Under the pieces are notes generated by a model. It searched no databases, was not told where the DNA came from, and saw nothing but the letters and a program-made list of their open reading frames with translations. A DNA stretch of 18,211 nt from contig NZ_DASXVH010000029.1 in assembly GCF_036504375.1 (NCBI RefSeq), forward strand, positions 1 through 18,211. Reading direction: 5' to 3'. This DNA comes from Novimethylophilus sp036504375 (lineage in GTDB: Bacteria; Pseudomonadota; Gammaproteobacteria; Burkholderiales; Methylophilaceae). Below, piece by piece: positions 11,201 to 17,187 of the stretch. The first letter of the stretch is position 1. Every line of letters begins with the position of its first letter. A program made the translations under genes and the position numbers.

Positions 11201-11412
11201 TGTAATACCTTCAGCCGCTCGATTTTTTGCCGCAGATGGCGCGACTGCTCTTCCCGGCTGGAAAGGAGCCTGAGCAGCTTGAGCACCAGCGGCTGCCCGG
11301 GAACATGCTTGTGATGGCCCTTGTAAACCAGCGCCTGCAGGCTCTCGCCGAGCTGCTCGGTGAGCGTGTAGAACTGCAGTCTGGGCGCTTCCTCTATCCG
11401 GGGCATCCGCAT
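5284..11412 (-). CDS. Giant pseudokinase-AAA-GAF-PAS-GGDEF-EAL signalling protein
   Basis: 2042 residues. AGGA lies 8 nt before the ATG. Order: Ser/Thr-kinase-like domain (about 12-285); AAA/STAND-type ATPase with Walker A GLSGIGKT (338-345) and Walker B LVLFIDD (463-469); TPR-like helical region (about 700-1270); GAF (about 1305-1470); PAS (about 1471-1590); GGDEF (GGDEF 1677-1681, RxxD site RADD 1668-1671); EAL written EVL (E1809) with N1869, E1904, D1931/D1932, K1952, E1988 and Q2008. The kinase keeps Lys45, N143 and a TSPEQTGR activation-segment end. Its catalytic loop, however, reads HGGVKPHN, so the catalytic Asp is Gly138, and DFG reads DFI (157-159). Known relatives, the trifunctional kinase/ATPase/histidine kinases, end in a histidine kinase instead. 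No membrane segment is seen. Likely role: a cytoplasmic ATP-gated scaffold that controls c-di-GMP. It is the middle gene of the operon and overlaps the possible GTG start of the receptor gene. Confidence 0.93.
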   Translation of the reverse strand: MRMPRIEEAPRLQFYTLTEQLGESLQALVYKGHHKHVPGQPLVLKLLRLLSSREEQSRHLRQKIERLKVLHDPRASTPLLLESDGETLFIVQLWFAGQPLDAWAESQGKPVLTDFFTIACTLADTLQAVHDAGITHGGVKPHNILVQPGTLTVRLTDFITPLDIRDVSHFIYDPGFMRGTLAYTSPEQTGRINYRVDFSTDLYSLGIVFYELLTGRLPFFSTDPLELIHSHLAEEAPRAHEINPEIPRALGEIVAKLMLKQPEKRYQSAAGLLADLLRCRDEYAASGAIADFPAGLHDRSRRVIFISRMVGRQADSELIRCQYDEVVAGNFRSVFISGLSGIGKTRLIQELQKPLVRHRGYFTSGKFDQYQKNIPYSSLIQALRSLVRIFLTESDAQVRQWEARILDAVAGNGRVIIDVVPELEYIIGPQPEVVHLPPVEARNRFNNLFGRFLACLASEENPLVLFIDDLQWCDLATFDFLQNLFVNHVEHPYLLLIGAYRHNEVDAAHPLTKLIRNVRENEGPIREIRLEPLNEQDCHEMVAYILDSPLEDTASLAEFIAHLTEGNPLFVSESLAWLYNEDLLYTDERHQWRWDMNRIRDTRMPTTVVELFSSKVRKLPADTLYILDHCACMGNRFTAKELTLALEIDLVTLFERLKPVLSLGLLLENKSDLQFVHDRVQEAVLRQVAEQARPAIHWRIGNKLLGAVPAGTDPESLDNLYTIVAHLNKGRPAALDEATTYRLVDINFHAGNKALAALAGDAANDFFLTAHGYLPADCWEDAYERTFRIYQRLAKTDLMCGRHEASGSLLDQLIEHAVSDLDKAEALAEQTTSLSSFGNFIQAIATANRGLAYFGKAIPEDPALARQRMQVLMTQIGEQGNVWDKILHMPFTSERKSKIELAFYSELIPDLYMSGLVPQLYLSAAQSTLHCLEGGMDESVIYSFSIMGLNLGEQEQFEQAFRYEDLAHDLCAKYPNTFGTTRGMNGIVWCNMHSRSHPAAIVEYSLKGIQCGKNCGDLYNAGLSYGPLMWNLVIQGRNLRRVEEYAEECLHFSRKNQLAFSVGLAEAVLAGWVAPMKPDYQPVAMEETLARWAGDNYVAASGSYFALLGFAQHLLGDYAAAAESLEAVNRYLHGLTDNVLKRLWYVFRILNRLHLRGDACWRDIEAEIAPLLRKVETWARFGPLLRPYLALAHAEIARARGELREARNLYLDAIAEAQAQDCELLAGHLHERLGDLLTEAGLGNAAIWYAEARRLYRVCRADGKNARLEARRRYVPVDRALRDEETVDKSADTHPDDLATLPNLDINYLMKSALALSAEIDLAQLLQKIMNVVLESSGAQHGYLLIREQDEPVVVAENHVGQKQAATACHYPLASASGICQAIVNYVFRTREKVVLHDAGTAGDFQNAPEVQALDLRSVLCLPVIKHAELIGVLYLENRLSEGIFTPGKISMTELLTSHAAISLENASLLDETRIAAKAFESQEGMMVTDENTAIIRINHAFTKLTGYSAEEAIGKTPAILKSGRQDGEFYRRMWETLSQQQFWQGEIWNRRKNGEEYLGWVTITGVANKVGRVTNYIGTFIDITRHKEAEQAIHSLAFYDPLTHLPNRRLLYDRLQLALVASIRRNCHGAILFMDMDNFKALNDTKGHAVGDSLLIEVTQRLVECIRADDTVARLGGDEFVVMLEDIGEESEQAASHAKAVGEKILEALSLPYLLDDHEYFGTCSIGVCLFRGDALPADELLKRADTAMYQAKQHGRNALRFFDPAMQAALESRIQLESSLRHALPRQQFRLYYQAQVNEERQIIGAEVLLRWQHPESGMISPATFIPVAEESGLIVPIGLWVLQTACSQLKSWEQDPCTRDLQLAVNVSACQFHQGDFVERVCQILLASGANPALLKLELTESVVVDNVTDMIDKMRMLKEIGISFSMDDFGTGHSSLAYLKRLPLCQLKIDQSFVRDITTDPNDAAIVQTIIAITRTLGLNVIAEGVETEAQLEFLKRHGCLSYQGYLFGKPVTVEEFERLVSAMLLDPPPHKIPNPHE

Positions 11413-11422
11413 ACCTGGAGTC

Positions 11423-13630
11423 CTATGTGAACATCTGGTTTCCGGCCAATTCTTCGGCCGGCATGGGGCGGCCGAATAAATACCCCTGCACTTCGTTGCA
11501 TGCGTGCATCCTCAGGAAATCGAGCTGCTCCCCGGTTTCCACGCCTTCCGCAACGACCCTGAGGCCCAGGCTGTGAGCCATGGCAATAATGGCAATAATG
11601 ATTGCCGCATCGTTCGGATCTTCGGCGATGCCAGCAACAAAGGACTGGTCGATTTTCAGCTTGTCGATCGGGAAACGTTTCAGATAGCTGAGAGAGGAAT
11701 AACCGGTGCCGAAATCGTCAATCGATATCTGCACTCCCATCTTCTTAAGGTAATGCAGCATCGTGATCGTTTCTTCGGCGCCCCGCATGGTAATGCTTTC
11801 GGTCAACTCCAGTTCAAGGCAAGCCGGATCGAGGCCGGTGTCGCGCAGCACCCTTGCAACGACATCGCTGAAATCAGCCTGCCGGAACTGGCAAGCTGAT
11901 ATATTGACCGCCACGACCCGCCCGGTCATACCCGCCTGGTGCCAGGCTTTGCATTGCGTGCATGCGGCACGCAAGACCCACTCGCCGATGGGCACGATCA
12001 GGCCGGTCTCCTCTGCCAGGGGGATAAACTCTCCTGGCGACACCAGCCCGATATCCGGACATTGCCACCGCAGCAAAGCTTCCGTGCCAACCCATCGCCC
12101 GCTGGCGACATCGATCTGGGGTTGATAAAAAACCTTGAATTCCCCTTGTTCCAATGCGCGGCGCAGGTGCTGCTCCATTTCTATCCGCCGGATGGAGTAA
12201 TCATCCATGTTGGAACGGAAGCGTTGCAAATTGTTACGCCCCATCTCCTTGGCACGATACATCGCCATATCGGAGTTTTTCATTAGCAGCGTCGGCTCGT
12301 CGCCGTCTTCCGGGTAAATGCTGATGCCGATGCTGACGGTGATATAAAGCTGGTGTTCGTTTACGATAAAAAGGGGGCTCATGGCATTGACAATCTTCTC
12401 GGCCACCCTTCTTGCATCCGCTTCGTCAACGTTTTGCAGCAAAACGGTGAACTCGTCACCGCCCATGCGCGACAAGGTGTCTTCCTCACGCAAGCAAACC
12501 GCCAACCTTCTGGCAACCAGCTTTAGCAAGCTGTCACCTTCGGCATGACCAAAGGTATCGTTGATATACTTGAAATGATCGATATCCAGGAACAACACCG
12601 CCAGCGACTGGTGCTTGCGTTTTGCCTGGGCGATCGCAACCAGCAAGCGATCCTTGAACAGTTCGCGATTGGGTAACCCGGTCAGCCCATCGTGATGGGC
12701 CAGATAATCCAGACGGCGCTCGGTTTCCTTCTGCCGGGACAAGTCGACGAACATGCCGATATAGTTCTGCACCTGGCCGCTCTTGTCGCGAATGGTGGAA
12801 ATACTGAGCCACTCCGGATATATCTCACCGTTCTTTCGCCTGTTCCAGATCTCGCCCTTCCACTGTCCCTGGTGTCTGACAGCCCCCCACATCGCATCGT
12901 AGAAATCGCGATCGTGCCTACCTGAATTGAGTATGCGCGGATTGCACCCGATCAGTTCCCCCAGTTCATAACCCGTTGTCTGTACCACGGCAGGATTGGC
13001 CGCCAGGATGGTGCCATTCACATCGGTGATGAGAATGGCCTCCAGCGAATTGTCGAAAACCGCCGCAGCAAGCTTCAACTCCTTGTTTGCAGCCTCATTG
13101 GCAATCAACACTTGCAACATGCCCAGCGCAAAACCGATATGTTGCGCCACTACTTGCAGCAGCAGATGATCGTCAGGGCCAAATCCCTTCGCCGGATCGG
13201 CCGTTACGCACAGAACTCCGCTGCAACGACCTTTAGTCACCAATGGTTGCAAAACGGTAGGCAATGCCAGAACTTCGGGGGACAGTCCCTTGAGAGGTGC
13301 CTGTGCAGCGGCAGAGAAGCCGTTCTCCAGCCAGGTTGGCAAAACAGTGCCGATGCATGTTGCAATCGGGTCGCCATCGCCGCTTTCCGGCCGATTCAAT
13401 GCAGCGCCGTGCATTCCCGGCTCAACTTTCCCGGATGCGGCCCTGACCGTCAGCGTCGCATCCGGCCCCACCAGGGCAATCCACGCGGTTTGGTAAGGCC
13501 GATACGATAGCAACACTTCGCAAGCCTCGTTCAACACCTTGTCTTCATCGGTGTTCGACGTCATCAAGGCATCATGGATTGCCAGCAAGGTCTGTAAGCA
13601 TTCTGGCGCGAGGGTAACAGACATATCCAT
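11423..13630 (-). CDS. GAF-PAS-GGDEF-EAL c-di-GMP enzyme
   Basis: 735 residues, soluble. Order: GAF (about 12-175), PAS (about 183-300, with GEIWNRRKNGE), GGDEF (GGDEF 390-394, inhibitory RxxD site REED 381-384) and EAL (E517 of a true EALLR, N576, E611, D638/D639, K659, E695, Q715). All residues for diguanylate cyclase and phosphodiesterase activity are present, so it is potentially bifunctional; the GAF and PAS ligands are unknown. It shares its whole domain order, and several motifs, with the C-terminal half of the next gene, 10 nt downstream, so the two are probable paralogs. A second in-frame ATG lies two codons in. The ribosome binding site is poor: GAGG sits 12 nt before the first ATG. 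It is the first gene of the operon. Confidence 0.93.
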   Translation of the reverse strand: MDMSVTLAPECLQTLLAIHDALMTSNTDEDKVLNEACEVLLSYRPYQTAWIALVGPDATLTVRAASGKVEPGMHGAALNRPESGDGDPIATCIGTVLPTWLENGFSAAAQAPLKGLSPEVLALPTVLQPLVTKGRCSGVLCVTADPAKGFGPDDHLLLQVVAQHIGFALGMLQVLIANEAANKELKLAAAVFDNSLEAILITDVNGTILAANPAVVQTTGYELGELIGCNPRILNSGRHDRDFYDAMWGAVRHQGQWKGEIWNRRKNGEIYPEWLSISTIRDKSGQVQNYIGMFVDLSRQKETERRLDYLAHHDGLTGLPNRELFKDRLLVAIAQAKRKHQSLAVLFLDIDHFKYINDTFGHAEGDSLLKLVARRLAVCLREEDTLSRMGGDEFTVLLQNVDEADARRVAEKIVNAMSPLFIVNEHQLYITVSIGISIYPEDGDEPTLLMKNSDMAMYRAKEMGRNNLQRFRSNMDDYSIRRIEMEQHLRRALEQGEFKVFYQPQIDVASGRWVGTEALLRWQCPDIGLVSPGEFIPLAEETGLIVPIGEWVLRAACTQCKAWHQAGMTGRVVAVNISACQFRQADFSDVVARVLRDTGLDPACLELELTESITMRGAEETITMLHYLKKMGVQISIDDFGTGYSSLSYLKRFPIDKLKIDQSFVAGIAEDPNDAAIIIAIIAMAHSLGLRVVAEGVETGEQLDFLRMHACNEVQGYLFGRPMPAEELAGNQMFT

Positions 13631-13769
13631 GGGTCAGACAAACCTCGGCTTATTCGAAAACAGCATCATTAAAGGCAATCAGGATAAAGCCCAGCTATTA
13701 TGCATAAGCCCTTGATGACCGAGTATCAGCCACATGCGATGAGTTTTGTACGAGATACGCGAACAGGCA

Positions 13770-13788
13770 TGTAGGTATTTAACCTACA
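13770..13788. promoter_or_regulatory. Perfect 7-bp inverted repeat, possible operator
   Basis: tgtaggt (13770-13776) and acctaca (13782-13788) are perfect inverted arms around the AT spacer attta. It lies 140 nt upstream of the first gene of the minus-strand operon and could be a transcription-factor site. A 10-bp palindrome, ttatgcataa, is nearer that gene at 13698-13707. Apart from these, 13631-13806 shows no convincing promoter. Confidence 0.35.
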
Positions 13789-13806
13789 AATAGAAAGTGG
13801 TTTTTT

Positions 13807-13901
13807 AACCCGGATAATCCATTAGACGGCTCTTCGAGCCTGCGCGAGTACTGGTGGCCATCTTGCGGCCAGCGCTCGCGCCTCGACGAGCCATCCGGGT
13901 T
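13807..13901. repeat. 95-nt imperfect palindrome/hairpin after the response regulator
   Basis: The outer stem is aacccggat (13807-13815) with atccgggtt (13893-13901). Next, ggctcttcgag (13828-13838) pairs with ctcgacgagcc (13882-13892) with one mismatch. Then gcgcgag (13842-13848) pairs with ctcgcgc (13875-13881). The tip is tggcc/ggcca (13855-13859/13867-13871). The bulges of 12 and 3 nt are all on the left arm. The right end touches the stop codon of the regulator gene. On the minus strand the stem is followed by A residues, not T, so it is not a classic intrinsic terminator. A mobile palindromic element or an mRNA 3'-end stabiliser are alternatives. Confidence 0.65.
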
Positions 13902-14533
13902 TAATCCAGAAGCTGATTTTTGATTGCGTAATGAATGATTTCGGCATTTTTTGTCATGCCCATTTTCTCCATCACGCGAGCCCGGTAGGTGCTGACGGTC
14001 TTGACGCTGAGCGACAACTCGACGGCAATCTCCGAGTTAGCCATGCCCATGGCAATGGCTCGGAATATCTGGAACTCGCGATCGGAGAGCGCCGCGTGGC
14101 GGGGTTTTTCACGGCTCTCATCCAGCTCCGTGGCGAGTTTCTCGGCTAATGTAGGACTAATGTATTTGCCGCCCTGCGCGACCTTGCGTATCGCCGCCAC
14201 GAGCTGGTCGGACGCGCTCTCCTTGGTCAGATACCCCCCCGCGCCGGCTCGCAGCATCCTCACAGCGTACTGATCTTCCGGGTACATGCTGAGTATCAGG
14301 GTCGGCAGGCCGGAATTTGCCTGCTTGACTCGTTTGAGGACTTCCAGCCCGTTGCTGCTTGGCATGGAAATATCGAGTAGCAGCACATCCCATCCTCCCA
14401 TGCGGATCTGATCCAGGGTTTCCTGCCCGGTCGCGGCCTCGCCGGCAACCACCATGTCGGGCACTTCGGCGAGAATTTGCTTCAAGCCGGCCCGGACAAT
14501 GGCATGATCGTCGGCGATCAGGATTCTGATCAT
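13901..14533 (-). CDS. NarL/FixJ-type response regulator
   Basis: 210 residues. The receiver domain (about 1-120) has the acidic pair D8/D9, phosphoacceptor D54 in LLLDISMP, S82 and K104, all the residues for phosphotransfer. A LuxR-type helix-turn-helix (about 147-205) begins LSDREFQIFRAIAMG. The start codon overlaps the stop of the sensor kinase gene in an ATGA arrangement, with GGAGGGG just upstream, so the two are translationally coupled and almost certainly cognate partners. It should bind DNA as a phosphorylated dimer. Its targets are unknown; the divergent or downstream c-di-GMP genes are only a guess. Confidence 0.95.
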   Translation of the reverse strand: MIRILIADDHAIVRAGLKQILAEVPDMVVAGEAATGQETLDQIRMGGWDVLLLDISMPSSNGLEVLKRVKQANSGLPTLILSMYPEDQYAVRMLRAGAGGYLTKESASDQLVAAIRKVAQGGKYISPTLAEKLATELDESREKPRHAALSDREFQIFRAIAMGMANSEIAVELSLSVKTVSTYRARVMEKMGMTKNAEIIHYAIKNQLLD

Positions 14534-16749
14534 GTCCCCTCCCCGGTTTTTGCAGGATTCAATGGCATGCGCATGATGATCGTCGTGCCCGTGCCGGGCT
14601 GGCTGGCTATTTGCACCATGCCTCCAAAATAGTGCGCACGCTCATGCATTCCGAGAATACCCAGCGACTGGGGGCTGACCAGTTGTCGCAGGCCGACTCC
14701 TTTCCCATTGTCCGTAATCTTCATGACCAGTTCGCCGCCAGCGGCCTGCACCTCGACCTGGGCTTGCGTTGCTCCGGAATGCAAGGTGATGTTGGTTATA
14801 GCCTCCTGCAAAATGCGAAAAACTGCAGTTGCACGCTCACTATCCAGGTCAATATCCACGCTCGCCGGCTTGGTCAGTTTGCAGTCGATCCCGGTATTCT
14901 CGCAAAATTCCTGTACCTGCCATTCCATCGCGGCCAGCAACCCCAGGTTATCCAGGATGCTCGGTCGCAGGTCGGTTGCGATCTTTCTTACCGTCTGAAT
15001 CGCCTCGTCGATCATCCGGTTCATTGATCCTATCTTTTCGCGTTGTGCCAGTGCTTTTTCAGGGAGCTTTTTTGCCAGCCAGCTGATGTCCATCTTGAGT
15101 GCCGCCAGAAAGCTGCCGAGTTCATCGTGGATTTCGCGCGCGATCCTGGTACGCTCTCCCTCCCTTGCGGACTGAAGATGACTGGACAATTCACGCAATG
15201 TTTCTTCTACCCGTTTGCGGTCGGTCAGGTCATGCACCACGCCGATGAATATCCGCCGGCGCTGGTCTGACTTTATCTCGCTGACTCCAAGCTCCATGGG
15301 AAATGACTTGCCATCTTTTTTTAACCCGGTGACCTCGCGGCCGGCGCCGATAATCCTGCGTTCGCCAGTACGCTGGTAGTTGACCAGGTAACCATCGTGG
15401 AGACTGCGATCGGGTTCTGGCATCAGCATGCTGACATTGCGGCCGATAACTTCCGTGGCGGTATAGCCGAAGATTTTCTCGGCAGCCGGGTTGAAACTTT
15501 CGACAACACCCCACTCGTCGATCGTGATGATGCCATCGAGGACATTTTCAAGAATGGAACGTATCTGCGTTTCGCTTTTCAACAGCTGCGCCTCCATCAG
15601 GGCGCGCTGGGTAACGTCGTTCTGCACGCCGACGTAATGCGTGGCACGGCCATCCTCCGCAGTTACCGGCGCGATGTAGACCTCGTTCCAGAACAGGGTG
15701 CCATCCTTGCGATAATTTCGCAGCACCGAGTGGCCCTCCCGGCCCTCCCGCAACGCCGCACGCAGCTCGCCCAGTTCCGGCTGGTCGCGGTCTTCACCAT
15801 GCAGAAAACGCGGATTGCGGCCCAGCAATTCCTCTGCGGAATATCCGGTAATCCGGCTAAAGGCTGGATTGGCATAGATGATCGGATAGTCCGTTTCGGC
15901 CAGCCCGGTAATGATGATGCCGTTGTTGCTGGAATCGAGCGCGCGCCGCATCAAGCGCAAGTCTTCTTCCGCCTTACGTCGCCGGGTAATGTCTTGTACC
16001 GCGCCGTAGATACGAACCACGCGCTCTCCGGACTTGTCGCGAACCGGCAGCGCATGATCGCGCAGCCACAGTGTTGCGCCGTTGTCGGCAATGATGCGGT
16101 ACTCGCTGATATCTTGCCGGCCGGCCAGCAGATTTTCGGTGCGCAAGCGAAACACCGCATGGTCATCCGGATGCACCGGCACCAGCCAGGTACCGATGCG
16201 TTCGGCTGCTTTTGCCTCATAGCCAGTGATCCGCGTATAAGGCTCGGTCACCCATTCGCATACCATCTTGCCGTCCGGCTCTATACGCACGGAATAAGCA
16301 AAATCCGAGGTCAATCGCGAGATAGCCTGGTCCCATTTCTCACAAATCTTGACGTGATGCTCGCCATGCATGCAATGACTGCGCAACCCCAGCCGGGGCA
16401 GGCATCTGTCAACGACTGCGGCAAGACGATGCAGCTGGTGTTTGGGGAGATAGTCAGCCAGTCCGGCTTTCATGCCTTCCACGGCGACTTCCTCGCTGCC
16501 GAAAGCAGTCACCATAATCACAGGAACGCAAGGGAACCGCACCTTGAGTATTTTGAGAAGCGACAACCCGTCAGACCAGCCCAGGCGGTACTCGGTGACG
16601 ACCAGATCGAAATCGGCTTGCGCCAATGCCGCCTGGAACTCTTCAAGTGTTTCGATCGCCAAAAATTCGGCATGACTAAAGCGGCTGCGAACCATATTGA
16701 TGCCCTGCGTTCGCTCTGAACATGCATTGTCAATGATTAGAAGCTTCAT
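14530..16749 (-). CDS. Hybrid sensor histidine kinase with pseudo-receiver and FixL-like heme PAS
   Basis: 739 residues from the ATG at 16749; a TTG at 16758 would add three, and neither has a strong ribosome binding site. Order: receiver-like domain (about 1-118) with E53 in place of the phospho-Asp (VVTEYRLG) and D7-N8 in place of the acidic pair, T81 and K103 kept; PAS_3 type (about 140-260); a PAS like LOV domains but with GRNPRFLHG, so the photoactive Cys is P313; a third PAS (about 390-510) with SLHDGYL and IIGAGREVTG. In this third PAS H451 and R471 have the same 20-residue spacing as the heme ligand H200 and R220 of Bradyrhizobium FixL. HisKA_3 follows with H541 (REIHDELG), then HATPase (QEAITNI; DNGKGVGL; GTGTT). 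It has no membrane segments, so it is a cytoplasmic kinase, inferred to sense oxygen and phosphorylate the coupled NarL-type regulator. Confidence 0.93.
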   Translation of the reverse strand: MKLLIIDNACSERTQGINMVRSRFSHAEFLAIETLEEFQAALAQADFDLVVTEYRLGWSDGLSLLKILKVRFPCVPVIMVTAFGSEEVAVEGMKAGLADYLPKHQLHRLAAVVDRCLPRLGLRSHCMHGEHHVKICEKWDQAISRLTSDFAYSVRIEPDGKMVCEWVTEPYTRITGYEAKAAERIGTWLVPVHPDDHAVFRLRTENLLAGRQDISEYRIIADNGATLWLRDHALPVRDKSGERVVRIYGAVQDITRRRKAEEDLRLMRRALDSSNNGIIITGLAETDYPIIYANPAFSRITGYSAEELLGRNPRFLHGEDRDQPELGELRAALREGREGHSVLRNYRKDGTLFWNEVYIAPVTAEDGRATHYVGVQNDVTQRALMEAQLLKSETQIRSILENVLDGIITIDEWGVVESFNPAAEKIFGYTATEVIGRNVSMLMPEPDRSLHDGYLVNYQRTGERRIIGAGREVTGLKKDGKSFPMELGVSEIKSDQRRRIFIGVVHDLTDRKRVEETLRELSSHLQSAREGERTRIAREIHDELGSFLAALKMDISWLAKKLPEKALAQREKIGSMNRMIDEAIQTVRKIATDLRPSILDNLGLLAAMEWQVQEFCENTGIDCKLTKPASVDIDLDSERATAVFRILQEAITNITLHSGATQAQVEVQAAGGELVMKITDNGKGVGLRQLVSPQSLGILGMHERAHYFGGMVQIASQPGTGTTIIMRMPLNPAKTGEGT

Positions 16750-17149
16750 TATCGGCAATCGAGTTATCGGTATTTCATCATAACTTACTTACGAAGCCCT
16801 CCAGAAATGTTATGGGGCATGCAATTAATTAACGGGTGCATCTATCCTTGAATATGATTTGCGCGCAGCACAAGGCACCAGCAGGATCGCCACAAAGGCT
16901 GCTTGATCCTGGTTCTATCTTCGGGACGCGATATCTCGCCTATCGGCGAATAAGATTCTGAGGATGGGAGTCGAGCCGTCATAGCCTTCGTCATGCTGCT
17001 ATGGCGCAGGCATCGGCAGAAATAAAATGGGCTCGCAAGTTGGTGCCATTTTCATATCTGATTGGCGCGCCAGAGACGATGAATCTGGGCACTGGCAAGA
17101 GATCATTTTTGTAAAGTGAAGCTTCCACGTCCGTAGACTTTAGGTAAAG
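16750..17149. other. Intergenic region upstream of the sensor kinase, no recognised gene
   Basis: No convincing gene is present. A hairpin, CAGGATC (16882-16888) with GATCCTG (16905-16911), has an inner GCC/GGC and lacks a T-run. A small one, TCGCC/GGCGA, lies at 16936-16949, and CATAGC/GCTATG pairs at 16980-17003. A minus-strand TATGAT (16777-16782), 28 nt before the kinase ATG, could be a -10, but no good -35 precedes it. GTAAAGT occurs at 17111-17117 and 17144-17150. The region marks the change from GC-rich to AT-rich sequence. Confidence 0.4.
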
Positions 17150-17178
17150 TTGTCACTTAAGCCGACGCCCATTATAAG
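17150..17178 (+). promoter_or_regulatory. Plus-strand sigma-70-like promoter with no gene behind it
   Basis: TTGTCA (17150-17155) and TATAAG (17173-17178) are each 5 of 6 to consensus with an ideal 17-nt spacer. An AAGGAAG ribosome-binding-like sequence (17176-17182) and ATG (17190-17192) follow, but the frame stops after two codons (ATG GCA TAG). Transcription would run antisense into the lipoprotein gene. It may be a remnant of a gene start cut off by inserted DNA, or an antisense promoter. Confidence 0.4.
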
Positions 17179-17187
17179 GAAGTATTT

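Noticed and set aside
13807..13901. Integron attC site
   Set aside because: One-sided bulges and the flanking TTTTAAC and GTTTAAT are reminiscent of attC, but each core box misses the consensus by one base, and no integrase or cassette array is present.
15397..16719. 440-codon plus-strand open frame, and a similar 385-codon minus-strand frame at 1555-2712
   Set aside because: Both are antisense to genes with complete conserved domains and have no motifs of their own.
16750..16775. Sigma-28 (FliA) promoter before the sensor kinase
   Set aside because: GCCGATAA and ACCGATAA occur on the minus strand, but the first overlaps the start codon and neither has a matching TAAAGTTT at the right distance.
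17001..17114. 37-codon plus-strand frame starting MAQASAEIKW
   Set aside because: No ribosome binding site before the ATG and no recognisable similarity. It could be a gene remnant but cannot be supported.
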